From Bryobacter aggregatus MPL3 (lineage in GTDB: Bacteria; Acidobacteriota; Terriglobia; Bryobacterales; Bryobacteraceae), in contig NZ_JNIF01000004.1 in assembly GCF_000702445.1 (NCBI RefSeq), positions 1,240,001 through 1,304,000 of the forward strand: a DNA stretch of 64,000 nt, read 5' to 3'. This document shows positions 41,238-50,710 of this stretch, one piece after another; positions within the stretch are counted from its first letter, which is position 1, and each line of letters opens with the position of its first letter. The position numbers were made by a program, and so were the translations under genes. The notes beneath the pieces were generated by a model, which searched no databases, was not told the origin of the DNA, and worked only from the letters and a program-made list of their open reading frames with translations.

Positions 41238-42392
41238 ATGAAGATCACTAAAGTCGAGTTGTTCGTTCTTAAAAGCAGCGGCCTCTACAACAATCCCGAA
41301 GGCGCGGAAGAGGCTTCTGGCCCCACTTATATGGGACTGGTGAAGGTTTCGACCGATGCCGGTATTTGCGGCTACTCGGATGTCGAGACCTGCGCCTCCG
41401 TCGCCAAGGCCGCCATTGAAGCCCCCAAATGGAGTTCTGAGCCAGGAATGGAGTGCTTCGATGGCCTTGCCTCGCTGCTGATTGGCGAGAACCCTCTCGA
41501 AGTTGAACGGCTCTGGTATCGCATGTACCGGGGCAGCATTTACTATGGCCGCCGCGGTGTCGCAATCCAGGCCATATCGGCCATCGACATCGCACTCTGG
41601 GACATCGCCGGTAAGTTCTATGGCCAGCCGATTCACATTCTGCTCGGCGCCAAATGGCGTGATCGTGTGCGCGCTTACGCCAGTACGCTCTTCCGCTCCA
41701 CACCCGAAGCAATGCGCGAGGCCGTTCACAAGTACAAAGATGAAGGCTTTACCGCGATCAAGTTTGGCTGGGGTGTGTTTGGCAAGGATCGGGAACTCGA
41801 TGTCCGGCTCGTGGAAGCCGCGCGCGCTGCGCTTGGTGACAAAAATGATCTGCTGGTCGACACCGGCTGGTTTGTCGAACGTACGGCGAAAGAGGCCATC
41901 CAGGTGGTCCGCAGCCTGGAACCGTATCGTCCTTTCTTCATTGAAGAACTCCTCCATCCCGAAGACTATGACGGCTACCGCAAAGTGGCAGACTCCGTCG
42001 ACACGCTGATCGCCTGCGGAGAGCAGGAAGCCACCGAGTGGGGTTTCCAGCAACTGATCCATCGGGGCGGTGTGGACATTGTCCAACCAGATCTCACGCG
42101 CTGCGGTGGTTTCACCGTTGGCCGCAAGATCGCCCAGATGGCCGAGCTGTCCAATATTCTAGTGATCCCACACTCCTGGTCGAGTGACCTACTGACGGCT
42201 GCGTCCTTACATTTCAACGCCTTTCTCCGGCGTGCCGTGTTTATCGAATTCAATACCTCACAGGGTCCGCTGAGCCGTGAGTTGGTCAAAAATAGTCTGC
42301 GGATTGAGGACGGTTTTGTTCGTGTGCCTGAAGGACCTGGGTTAGGAGTGGAGGTGGACGAAGATGTTATCGAGCGCTACCGCATCGCTTAG
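41238..42392 (+). CDS. Enolase-superfamily sugar-acid dehydratase-like enzyme (MR subgroup)
   Basis: ATG 41238 gives 384 residues starting MKITKVELFVL, the usual family N-terminus. The capping domain is followed by a TIM barrel with magnesium ligands D208 (LLVDTGW), E236 (FIEELL) and E262 (CGEQEAT) and the general base H312 (IPHSWSSD). This His places it in the mandelate-racemase subgroup, most members of which dehydrate or epimerise sugar acids. The segment AIKFGWGVFG contributes the barrel's second-strand residues. The substrate is unknown. It is divergent from the first iclR gene and is probably regulated by it. Confidence 0.9.
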   Translation: MKITKVELFVLKSSGLYNNPEGAEEASGPTYMGLVKVSTDAGICGYSDVETCASVAKAAIEAPKWSSEPGMECFDGLASLLIGENPLEVERLWYRMYRGSIYYGRRGVAIQAISAIDIALWDIAGKFYGQPIHILLGAKWRDRVRAYASTLFRSTPEAMREAVHKYKDEGFTAIKFGWGVFGKDRELDVRLVEAARAALGDKNDLLVDTGWFVERTAKEAIQVVRSLEPYRPFFIEELLHPEDYDGYRKVADSVDTLIACGEQEATEWGFQQLIHRGGVDIVQPDLTRCGGFTVGRKIAQMAELSNILVIPHSWSSDLLTAASLHFNAFLRRAVFIEFNTSQGPLSRELVKNSLRIEDGFVRVPEGPGLGVEVDEDVIERYRIA

Positions 42393-42494
42393 GTGTCCCA
42401 AACACCGTCTTTTTGCGAATTTGTTCCCGAGTTGTGGACGCAGAGATTCCCTCGCGCGAGGAGCTGCCCTAGCATGGGGGTGGATTTGCCATCT

Positions 42495-45068
42495 ATGATT
42501 TACCGCATCTGGCTTCTCACCGGACTCACCATCCACCTCGCGGTTGCTCAGCCCACCAACCCGTCGAACGGCTTTTACACCCAGACGGTTCGTCCGCTGC
42601 TCGCGAAAAATTGCCTCGGTTGCCATAACGCAAAGCTCCAGCAGGGCGGCTTCGACTTGTCATCGCACGCGGCACTCATGAAAGGCAGCGACAATGGGCC
42701 GGTTGTTGTCCCGGGCGACCCAGACCGATCCACCCTGCTCAAACTCATCTCGCACACGGAACAACCGGCGATGCCGTTCCAGGCGGCGAAGTTACCCGAT
42801 GAGGCGATCGCTCAGATTGCCAGGTGGATTCGCGAAGGCGCAACGATGGACGGAGCCACAACGGAATCCATGCCTCAGGCCGACCATTGGGCCTTCCGGT
42901 TGCCGGCTAAGCAAGTGCCACCCCCAGGCGCAGCCAATCCAATCGACGCCTTCCTCCAGGCAGCGAGAGCCGATCGCAAGTTGACGCCATCACCTCAAGC
43001 CGATCGCCGCACTCTCATCCGAAGGGTCTATCTAGACCTCGTGGGATTGCCCCCCAGCGAGGCGGAAGTCAAAGCATTTCTCGAAGACAAAGCTCCCCAG
43101 GCCTACGAAAGGGTGGTCGACCAGTTGCTGGCAAGCCCGCAGTACGGCGAACGCTGGGGCCGCCATTGGCTCGACATCTGGCGCTATAGCGATTGGTACG
43201 GCTGGCGAAAGGAGAACCAGGTGCGCTACAGCCAGCGGCATCTGTGGCGTTGGCGCGACTGGACCGTTGAATCGCTCAATCAAAACAAGTCTTACGGACA
43301 AATGATTGAAGAGATGCTAGCCGGGGATGAGATTGCCCCCAACGATCCCAATGTCCTCCGCGCCACCGGCTATCTGGCACGGAGTTGGTATCGATTCAAT
43401 CGCAACACCTGGGTACAAGAGGCTGCCGAGTACACCTCAACTTCTTTCATGGCGCTCACCATGAAATGCGCACGCTGCCATACGCACAAGTACGATCCCA
43501 TCAGCCATGTGGAGCACTATCGCTTCCGCGCTTTTTTTGAGCCCATCGAGGTGCGAACAGACAGAATTGCGGGGGAAGTGGACATCGATAAGGCGGGGGT
43601 GGCCCGCATCTTCGATGGCGACGTGACCACGCCCACTTACCGCTTCATTCGCGGCAACGAAGCCGCTCCTGAAAAAGACAAGCCCCTGACACCCGGCATT
43701 CCTGCGATCTTCCAGGCAAAGCTCGACATCAAACCCATCACAATTCCCTTCGACTCGCGTCATCCCGATGGCCGCGACTTCGTCTACACTGATCTGGTTC
43801 GGGATGCGGAGCAGCGTGTCGAAAAGGCAAGAGCAACACTCGCCAAGGATGCCACCAATCTCGGAGCGAAGAAACGTCTCGAGTCTCTCGAAGCCGAAGT
43901 CCCCGCCCTACGGGCTCGAATCGCGGCTGATCAGGCAAAGTACGGAAAGAACGCCAACGCCGATGCGATTGAAGCACTACGCGTCGAGGCCCGTAAGCTT
44001 GAGCGCCACGCAACGATTCTAAAGGCTCAGGAAGAGCTTTATCACGCCAATCTGGAAATGGAAGGCGCCAAGGGTGAAGAGAAGAAGCTCGCCGCAGGTA
44101 GGAGCCGGCTGGAGGCTGCCGTAAAAGCGCTGGGAGAAGCGACTGAGACCTACACACCCGTCGGCAAGATCTATCCCGATATCAGTTCCGGACGGCGTCT
44201 CGCTCTCGCCAAGTGGATTGCCTCCAAAGACAATCCGCTCACCGCGCGTGTCGCTGTCAATCATATGTGGCTGCGCCACTTTGGCAAGGCACTCGTTCCC
44301 ACGGTCTTCAATTTCGGCAAGAGCGGCAAGGCGCCCTCCCACCCGGAGTTACTCGACTATCTGGCCATCGAGTTTATGGATTCCGGTTGGGACATGAAGC
44401 GCATGCACCGTTTGATGGTCACCAGCAATGCTTACCAGATGACCTCCGCGGTAGTAGCGAACAACGCGAACTTGGCCATTGACCCGGACAACATCTATCT
44501 CTGGCGCATGAATCCGCGCAGGATGGAGGCCGAGGCCGTGCGCGACAGCCTGATTCAGATTGCCGGCAAGCTTGATCGCACGATGGGCGGTCCGGAACTG
44601 GATGAAACCAAGGCCGAGCAAGTCTTCCGTCGCAGTCTCTACTTCCGTCATGCGCCAGATCTTCAGGTGGAGATGTTGAGCGTCTTCGATCTGGCGAATC
44701 CCATCGAATGCTTTGAGCGCACGGAGAGTGTTATGCCGCAGCAGGCGCTGGCGTTGGCTAACAGCGGTCTGGGGTACACCATTGCCAGAAGCGTTGCCGA
44801 TTCGCTCAGCAAGCATACGCAAGCTGCCGCCTTCGTCGCCTCAGCGTTTGAAAAAGTGCTTGGCCGCACTGCAACACCCCTAGAGATCGCAGAGTCTATC
44901 CGCTTCCTCAAACAGCAAGCAGCGCTCTACCAGGAGCCCGCCACGCTTACGAGTTTTTCTGCCCCATCTACAGCACTGCTCAAACCCGCGCAATCGCCAG
45001 AACAAAGGGCCCGTGAGAGCTTGCTCCACGTGTTGATTAACCACAACGATTTCGTCACCATCCGCTAA
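42495..45068 (+). CDS. Cytochrome-c-domain protein with DUF1549 and DUF1553 (planctomycete-type)
   Basis: ATG 42495 starts a signal peptide (IYRIWLLTGLTIHLAVAQ). An upstream ATG at 42474 behind GAGGAG is also possible. The product is about 857 residues. A planctomycete-type cytochrome domain with heme motif C40-L-G-C43-H44 comes first. DUF1549 follows (KLTPSPQADRRTLIRRVYLDLVGLP style, with MKCARCHTHKYDP as a second CxxCH). A coiled-coil insert (about residues 430-560) and DUF1553 (RVAVNHMWLRHFGKALVPT) complete it. It is exported and probably a redox partner of the DUF1501 protein encoded 22 bp downstream. The family has no established function. Confidence 0.9.
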   Translation: MIYRIWLLTGLTIHLAVAQPTNPSNGFYTQTVRPLLAKNCLGCHNAKLQQGGFDLSSHAALMKGSDNGPVVVPGDPDRSTLLKLISHTEQPAMPFQAAKLPDEAIAQIARWIREGATMDGATTESMPQADHWAFRLPAKQVPPPGAANPIDAFLQAARADRKLTPSPQADRRTLIRRVYLDLVGLPPSEAEVKAFLEDKAPQAYERVVDQLLASPQYGERWGRHWLDIWRYSDWYGWRKENQVRYSQRHLWRWRDWTVESLNQNKSYGQMIEEMLAGDEIAPNDPNVLRATGYLARSWYRFNRNTWVQEAAEYTSTSFMALTMKCARCHTHKYDPISHVEHYRFRAFFEPIEVRTDRIAGEVDIDKAGVARIFDGDVTTPTYRFIRGNEAAPEKDKPLTPGIPAIFQAKLDIKPITIPFDSRHPDGRDFVYTDLVRDAEQRVEKARATLAKDATNLGAKKRLESLEAEVPALRARIAADQAKYGKNANADAIEALRVEARKLERHATILKAQEELYHANLEMEGAKGEEKKLAAGRSRLEAAVKALGEATETYTPVGKIYPDISSGRRLALAKWIASKDNPLTARVAVNHMWLRHFGKALVPTVFNFGKSGKAPSHPELLDYLAIEFMDSGWDMKRMHRLMVTSNAYQMTSAVVANNANLAIDPDNIYLWRMNPRRMEAEAVRDSLIQIAGKLDRTMGGPELDETKAEQVFRRSLYFRHAPDLQVEMLSVFDLANPIECFERTESVMPQQALALANSGLGYTIARSVADSLSKHTQAAAFVASAFEKVLGRTATPLEIAESIRFLKQQAALYQEPATLTSFSAPSTALLKPAQSPEQRARESLLHVLINHNDFVTIR

Positions 45069-45090
45069 CGAAAGCCATCAGGAGGCCTCT

Positions 45091-46539
45091 ATGAAAACTC
45101 CACTTTGCTCGAACGGTCGCCCACGGCGCATCTTCCTCTCAGACTGTGGCATGGGCCTCACCGGTATGGTGTTGGGCTCGATGCTGGGCCAGAACCTCAA
45201 GGCAGAAACGCCAGATGGGAAGCCTCACTTCCCCCCTAAGGCAAAGCGCGTGATCTGGCTCTTTATGCTGGGCGGTGTCAGCCACGTGGAATCCTTCGAT
45301 CCCAAGCCCGAGTTGAACAAGTACGCAGGCAAATCCATCGGAGACACCCCGTATAAGGATTCACTGGCGAACCCGGCAGTGAAAGACAACGCGAAATCCA
45401 TTATGCTCGACACGCGAAAGCTACAGCTTTCGCTGTATCCCATGCAAACCGGCTTCAAGAAGTATGGGCAAAGCGGTGCGGAGGTGTCCGACTGGTTTCC
45501 GCATATCGGGAGCGCCGTCGACGATATCGCAATTGTCCGTTCTGCCTGGACCACCGACAATGACCATGGCGCGATTCTGCAGTTCCATACGGGGCGGCAC
45601 ATCCTTGATGGATTCCTTCCCACCATCGGCTCCTGGGCGCACTATGGCCTGGGCTCGTTGAATGAGAACCTGCCCTCCTTCGTCGTGCTGGGGGAACCAC
45701 CGAGCGACTGCTGCGGCGGCAACGGCACGCATGGCTCCGGCTATCTGGGCCCGGAACATAGCGGCGTACATCTCGAAGTGAATCCCGATCATCCCTTGCC
45801 GTTCGTCTCCCCCGGCGCAGACGTCTACCGCAAGGAGCAACAGCGCGAGTTCGAGTTCATCAACAAGCTCAACTCCATCGCCGCCGTCGAGTACCCAGCC
45901 GACGCAGCCCTCAAGGCCCGCATCAAGTCTTATGAGCTGGCTTACCGCATGCAGATGGCAGTTCCCGAGGCGATTCAGTTCAAAGAGGAGAACGAAGAGA
46001 CCAAGCGTCTCTATGGCCTGGATCAGGAGAATACGAAGGGCTTTGGCGAAGTCTGCTTAGCGGCGCGCCGCCTTTCGGAACGCGGTGTTCGTTTTGTGCA
46101 GATCTATCACGGTGGCGCTGGGAATGCCTGGGATGCGCACAAGGCGCTCAAGAAGAATCATGGTGAACTGAGCGCGAAGGTCGACAAGCCCATCGCCGGT
46201 CTGCTGAAAGATCTGAAGCAACGCGGGATGCTCGACGACACGATCGTCGTCTGGGCAACCGAGTTCGGCCGCACTCCCGGGGCCGAAGCAGGCGATGGCC
46301 GCGATCACCATCCTTACGGTTTCTCGATCTTTATGGCAGGCGCCGGCATCAAGCGCGGAGTCGTCCATGGGGCCACCGACGAGATCGGCTTCCATGCGGT
46401 CACAGATCGCCACTATGTGACGGATGTCCATGCCACAGTGCTCAAGCTGATGGGAATTGATCCCCGCCGCCTTGAAGTGCCGGGCCGCAAACGTTTAGAA
46501 ATCGATTACGGCAAGCCGATTGAAGGGATCCTGTCTTAA
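45091..46539 (+). CDS. Tat-exported DUF1501 protein (first copy)
   Basis: AGGAGG precedes the ATG. The 482-residue protein starts with a twin-arginine-type signal (RPRRIFLSDCGMGLTGMVLG). The body belongs to the DUF1501 group of the alkaline-phosphatase/sulfatase-like fold: WLFMLGGVSHVESFDPKP, RSAWTTDNDHGAILQFHTGR, DTIVVWATEFGRTPGAE and GRDHHPYGFSIFMAG carry the conserved Asp, His and Glu residues. Folding before export fits a metalloenzyme. It is paired with the preceding cytochrome/DUF1553 gene, as is common in Planctomycetes and Solibacter. The reaction is unknown. Confidence 0.92.
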   Translation: MKTPLCSNGRPRRIFLSDCGMGLTGMVLGSMLGQNLKAETPDGKPHFPPKAKRVIWLFMLGGVSHVESFDPKPELNKYAGKSIGDTPYKDSLANPAVKDNAKSIMLDTRKLQLSLYPMQTGFKKYGQSGAEVSDWFPHIGSAVDDIAIVRSAWTTDNDHGAILQFHTGRHILDGFLPTIGSWAHYGLGSLNENLPSFVVLGEPPSDCCGGNGTHGSGYLGPEHSGVHLEVNPDHPLPFVSPGADVYRKEQQREFEFINKLNSIAAVEYPADAALKARIKSYELAYRMQMAVPEAIQFKEENEETKRLYGLDQENTKGFGEVCLAARRLSERGVRFVQIYHGGAGNAWDAHKALKKNHGELSAKVDKPIAGLLKDLKQRGMLDDTIVVWATEFGRTPGAEAGDGRDHHPYGFSIFMAGAGIKRGVVHGATDEIGFHAVTDRHYVTDVHATVLKLMGIDPRRLEVPGRKRLEIDYGKPIEGILS

Positions 46540-46543
46540 TCCG

Positions 46544-48196
46544 ATGAAGCCGCTCTGCCTGTTCCCTTTCGCCGCGATCCTTCTGCTTGCCCAGCCGTCG
46601 CGGGAACCACGCCTGACGAGTATCTTCCCCCTTACCGTGCAGCGTGGACAATCCGTATCCGCAGTCATCCGCGGCGCACATCTCGATCAGGTGCAGTCCG
46701 TCTACTTTCGAGAGAACGGTTTCCAGGCACGGGTGGAGAAAGTGGAACCTGTACCGGAGCCCATACCCGCTGGAGCCAAGGGACCACAGCCGCAGTTACT
46801 CCACGTTGGACTGACCATAGCGACAGATACGAAGCTTGGTCCCCACACACTCCGCGTGGTCACCAATCAGGGTCTCTCCAACGAGATTCCAATTCGTGTG
46901 GTCGACCAGCCCGTCGCAACCGAGCCGAGCACTCCGCTCGCGATTCCCTCCATCGTCACCGGACGCATTGCGACCTCTGGCGAGGTGGATGAGTACTGGA
47001 TCGAGGCCCGTGCAGGCCAAGAGGTGACTCTCCAGGCCATCTCCGGAAGCAAGACACTGGACCCCTCTGTCGCGATCTATGAGCCGTCCGGAAGCTGGTT
47101 CGATCCCAAGCGCATCAACCGCCTGGCCTTCAATGATGAACCGCTCAACTTCCCCGGTCTCTCGCTCAACGCCGAGCTCGACTATACATTCCCACGGGCC
47201 GGCCGCTATTGCATCCGTGTCGAGGCATTTGCCGGACAGGGCGGGCCGGACGCTGTCTATGAGTTGCGCGTAACAGAAGGCAAACTCCAGCACAAACCTT
47301 CCCTCCGTCCGACCCTCTCCGCAGCGTGGGAGGAACGCGAACTGACACGCAATATGGGAGAGGACTGGATGAAACAGATCTCCAGCCGAGGCAATGCCCT
47401 ACCCGTCGAAGCTGCTGAGATTTACCGCGCCGTCCCGGAAGGTTCCCAGGAAATCCCGGTGATGAAGCTTCCCGGCATTGTGGAAGGGGTCATTGCAAAA
47501 GCTGGGCAGACACATGTCATCCGGCTCCAGATCGAGAAGGCCCAGGAAACCGTTATTGAAATCGAAACCCCCGAGGCGACCACACCGGTGTTCACGCCGG
47601 TGGTGCGACTGCTCGAACCAGGCGGACAAGAGATGGTCGGCAACCTCTACACGCGGCTCAATAACAACAATCTCAAGATGATGAAGTCGGTCATGGCCAA
47701 GACGACTTTCTCGCTGTTCGCTCCAGGGATTTATACGCTTGAGATCCACGAGATTACGACCGACCATGCAGCACCGGACTTCCGCTATCGCGTGATGGTG
47801 CGTCCGCAGATTCCCCACCTCGGGAAGTTCCTCGTCCAGCAGGAAACGCTCAGCGTCGAACGTGGTGGCACCCGTCCAGTCTCGGTGCGAATTGAGCGCG
47901 AAGAGGGATTCAATGGACTTGTCGCCATCCAACTGGAGAATCTTCCAACAGGTGTGACTTCTGTCCTTGGAATCGAGAATCCCGCGGACCGTCCCGTCTT
48001 ACCGAACGCGGGCAAGGTCGAACGCTATCAACCCCGGGTACAAGCAGCCTCACTGATTGTGATGGCTGCTCCGGATGCGCCGCTTTCACAAGAGCCGACT
48101 CGAGTGCGAGCCGTCGCCCGGCCCATTCGTGATGGCCGCATGGGAGAGCCCATCGCCTCAGCCGACATTCTCCTCGTCGTGGTGAACAAAAAATGA
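46544..48196 (+). CDS. Secreted protein with pre-peptidase C-terminal (PPC)-like domains
   Basis: ATG 46544, four bases after the previous stop, gives 550 residues with a signal peptide (KPLCLFPFAAILLLAQ). An IPT/TIG-like first domain (TSIFPLTVQRGQSVSAVIRG) is followed by PPC-like beta-sandwiches (GRIATSGEVDEYWIEARAGQ, then FPRAGRYCIRVEAF) and a third repeat (about residues 310-425). No enzyme domain is visible. Similar proteins accompany DUF1501/DUF1553 genes in other genomes and may bind polymers. Its last 4 bases overlap the next gene (ATGA), so the two are translationally coupled. Confidence 0.82.
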   Translation: MKPLCLFPFAAILLLAQPSREPRLTSIFPLTVQRGQSVSAVIRGAHLDQVQSVYFRENGFQARVEKVEPVPEPIPAGAKGPQPQLLHVGLTIATDTKLGPHTLRVVTNQGLSNEIPIRVVDQPVATEPSTPLAIPSIVTGRIATSGEVDEYWIEARAGQEVTLQAISGSKTLDPSVAIYEPSGSWFDPKRINRLAFNDEPLNFPGLSLNAELDYTFPRAGRYCIRVEAFAGQGGPDAVYELRVTEGKLQHKPSLRPTLSAAWEERELTRNMGEDWMKQISSRGNALPVEAAEIYRAVPEGSQEIPVMKLPGIVEGVIAKAGQTHVIRLQIEKAQETVIEIETPEATTPVFTPVVRLLEPGGQEMVGNLYTRLNNNNLKMMKSVMAKTTFSLFAPGIYTLEIHEITTDHAAPDFRYRVMVRPQIPHLGKFLVQQETLSVERGGTRPVSVRIEREEGFNGLVAIQLENLPTGVTSVLGIENPADRPVLPNAGKVERYQPRVQAASLIVMAAPDAPLSQEPTRVRAVARPIRDGRMGEPIASADILLVVVNKK

Positions 48197-50700
48197 AGTA
48201 CGCCCTTTCTCTCTTTGTCGTGGCCGCCTTCGCCCAGGCCCCACTTTCCTTGCGCATCGCCCCAAGCACGACAACGCTTCGCGGCGCCGACGATTCCCAA
48301 CAACTCGCGGTCACCGCCGTTTATCCCGATGGGATCGAACACGACGTCACAGCAAATGTAAGTTGGCGCCTCTCCAACCCTGCACTTGTCGAAGTATCAG
48401 CGACGGCACTGCTCCGCGCACGCGCTGATGGGAATCTGAAGCTGACTGCCAGCTACGGTGGCAAATCCGTCGAGACGCAAGTCATTGTGCAAAACTCTAC
48501 TGCCAGCAATGAGTTTCAGTTCGCACGGGATATTGGCAATGTACTCACACGCAAAGGCTGCAATGGCGCTGGCTGTCATGGAGGCGTGAAAGGCCGTGGC
48601 GGCTTGAAGCTATCCTCTGGCGTTCTCTATCCGAAGGATGACTATGAATGGATCGTCAAAGGAGGCGTCTACCAGGTGCTCAGCGCCGAGGCGAAAGGGG
48701 AACGAACGCCACGAGTCAATACCAAAGAACCAGAGAAGAGCCTCATTCTGCTCAAGGCCACCAACTCCATTCCCCACGGAGGCGGGCGTCGCTTTGCGCT
48801 AGATTCGCCTGAGTACCGCAGTATTTTGGATTGGGTTCGTAAGGGCGCGCCCTATGGCCCGGAGGTAAAAGCAGAGAACCGTGTCTCCCGCCTTGAGGTC
48901 TACCCGGCAACCATTGCACTTGAAAGCAAAACGCAGCAACGCCTGATCGTTACCGCTCATTTCGCAGACGGGACACAGAAGGATTTCACGCATCAGGCCC
49001 TCTACGCATCGAACAACAAGGAGGTTGCAACCGTCGATGAGGCGGGCATCGTCAAGGCAAAGGAGCTCGGCGAAACGGCCATCGTGGTCCGTGCCGCGGG
49101 ACAAGCCGCCAGCGCCACCGTCGGCGTGATGGGTGCGATCGCGAGCAAGTACCCGGACACTCCACGCACCAACTTTATCGACGAGCAGATCTTCGAGAAG
49201 CTACGCCGCTTTCGCATTGTGCCGAGCGAGCTTTCCAGTGATTCGGAGTTCATTCGGCGGCTTTGTCTCGACCTTACGGGCACACTGCCCCCGCCGGCAC
49301 GCGTTCGTGAGTTTCTAACAAACAAGGATCCGAAGAAACGAGAGAAGCTGATCGATACCTTGATTGGCAGTCCTGAGTTTGTTGACTATTGGACCTTCCG
49401 CTTTGACGATGTCTTCCGTGTCTCAGTCAATGCCAACGCGCTCCCGAAGTGGAGCAACATGTATGCGGAGTGGATCCGCACAAGCATCGCTACAAACAAG
49501 CCCTATGACCAGATCGCCCGCGAACGCCTGGTGGGGCAAGGCTATACAGCCGCCAGCCGCCACTTTCTGCCTTACGATGTCATTGCGCCGATCAACGAGA
49601 CCATGGCCGAAGAGGTTCGCGTCTTCTTCGGGCGCCGTCTCGACTGCGCACAATGTCACAACCACCCTTACGAAACCTGGAGCCAGGATCAGTTCTGGGG
49701 CATGGCCGCCTTTTATGGACGCATGTTCAAGCTTGGCGATAACGGCGTTGCGGACGACTATGTTGTCTTTGACCATCCCGTGCACAAATCCATGGGCAAC
49801 GCCGATGTTGACGCCAACATCAAAGTCTTTCATCCGCGGACCAAGGCGGAACTGAAACCTGCGCTCCTCGATGGCCGGGTGATCGAACCCCAGGATCACA
49901 TCAACCCTCGCACCATCATGGCCGATTGGATGGTAAAGAATCCCTTCTTCGCAGAAGCCATTGTGAATCGCATGTGGTCCTACTTCTTTGGTCGCGGCAT
50001 CGTCGATCCTGTCGACGACTTCCGATCCACCAATCCGCCCACTCATCCTGCGCTGTTGAACGAACTCGCCGATTCCTTCCGGAATCATCGGCATGATCTG
50101 CGCGCACTCATCCGCACCATCGTCCTGTCGCGCACCTATCAACTCTCGAGCCAGACACGCCCGGATAACGCATCAGACCACACGAACTATTCCCACTTTC
50201 CCCCGCGTGCCCTCGATGCTGAAGTGCTACTCGATGCAATCAGCGACGTTACAGGCGTTGCGGAACGCTTCACAATCGGAATTCCGGACGGCCAGAGCCC
50301 GCCGCGCTACGCCCCTCTCCACACACGCGCGATCACGCTACGCCAGCCTGAGACTTTCTATTCCCGCTTCCTGGAGCTGTACGGCAGGCCCAACCGCTTG
50401 ACCATCCCAGAACGCAGCGGCAAGGCGAATCTAGGACAAGCGCTGCACATGGTAGCAGGCAATGTCTACAACGAGAAGCTTGCCTCTCCGGCCGGACGCT
50501 TGCAACAACGCATCGACGCGGGCAAGTCCGATGCAGAGATCATTGACGAGTTCTATCTTGCTGCTCTCTCTCGTCTCCCCGAGGCCCAGGAGCGGAGCGC
50601 CCTCCTCAAACTCGTCAGCACCAGCAGCAATCGCGCGGAAGCACTACGCGACTTTGTCTGGGCACTCATTTGCTCACGCGAATTCGCAGAAAACCATTAG
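48193..50700 (+). CDS. Ig-like (Big2) plus DUF1549 and DUF1553 protein with atypical heme motif
   Basis: The 835-residue exported protein has a short signal peptide (KYALSLFVVAAFAQA) and a Big2-like domain (about residues 20-100). A cytochrome-like segment follows with C123-NGAG-C128-H129, a CX4CH spacing, and then a second Big2-like domain (about 235-315). DUF1549 (FIRRLCLDLTGTLPPP, with CAQCHNHPYE) and DUF1553 (AIVNRMWSYFFGRGIVDPVD) complete the protein. This is the second architecture type of the family, distinct from the gene at 42495. It is followed 10 bp later by its own DUF1501 partner. Function is not established. Confidence 0.9.
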   Translation: MKYALSLFVVAAFAQAPLSLRIAPSTTTLRGADDSQQLAVTAVYPDGIEHDVTANVSWRLSNPALVEVSATALLRARADGNLKLTASYGGKSVETQVIVQNSTASNEFQFARDIGNVLTRKGCNGAGCHGGVKGRGGLKLSSGVLYPKDDYEWIVKGGVYQVLSAEAKGERTPRVNTKEPEKSLILLKATNSIPHGGGRRFALDSPEYRSILDWVRKGAPYGPEVKAENRVSRLEVYPATIALESKTQQRLIVTAHFADGTQKDFTHQALYASNNKEVATVDEAGIVKAKELGETAIVVRAAGQAASATVGVMGAIASKYPDTPRTNFIDEQIFEKLRRFRIVPSELSSDSEFIRRLCLDLTGTLPPPARVREFLTNKDPKKREKLIDTLIGSPEFVDYWTFRFDDVFRVSVNANALPKWSNMYAEWIRTSIATNKPYDQIARERLVGQGYTAASRHFLPYDVIAPINETMAEEVRVFFGRRLDCAQCHNHPYETWSQDQFWGMAAFYGRMFKLGDNGVADDYVVFDHPVHKSMGNADVDANIKVFHPRTKAELKPALLDGRVIEPQDHINPRTIMADWMVKNPFFAEAIVNRMWSYFFGRGIVDPVDDFRSTNPPTHPALLNELADSFRNHRHDLRALIRTIVLSRTYQLSSQTRPDNASDHTNYSHFPPRALDAEVLLDAISDVTGVAERFTIGIPDGQSPPRYAPLHTRAITLRQPETFYSRFLELYGRPNRLTIPERSGKANLGQALHMVAGNVYNEKLASPAGRLQQRIDAGKSDAEIIDEFYLAALSRLPEAQERSALLKLVSTSSNRAEALRDFVWALICSREFAENH

Positions 50701-50710
50701 GAGTTACAAC

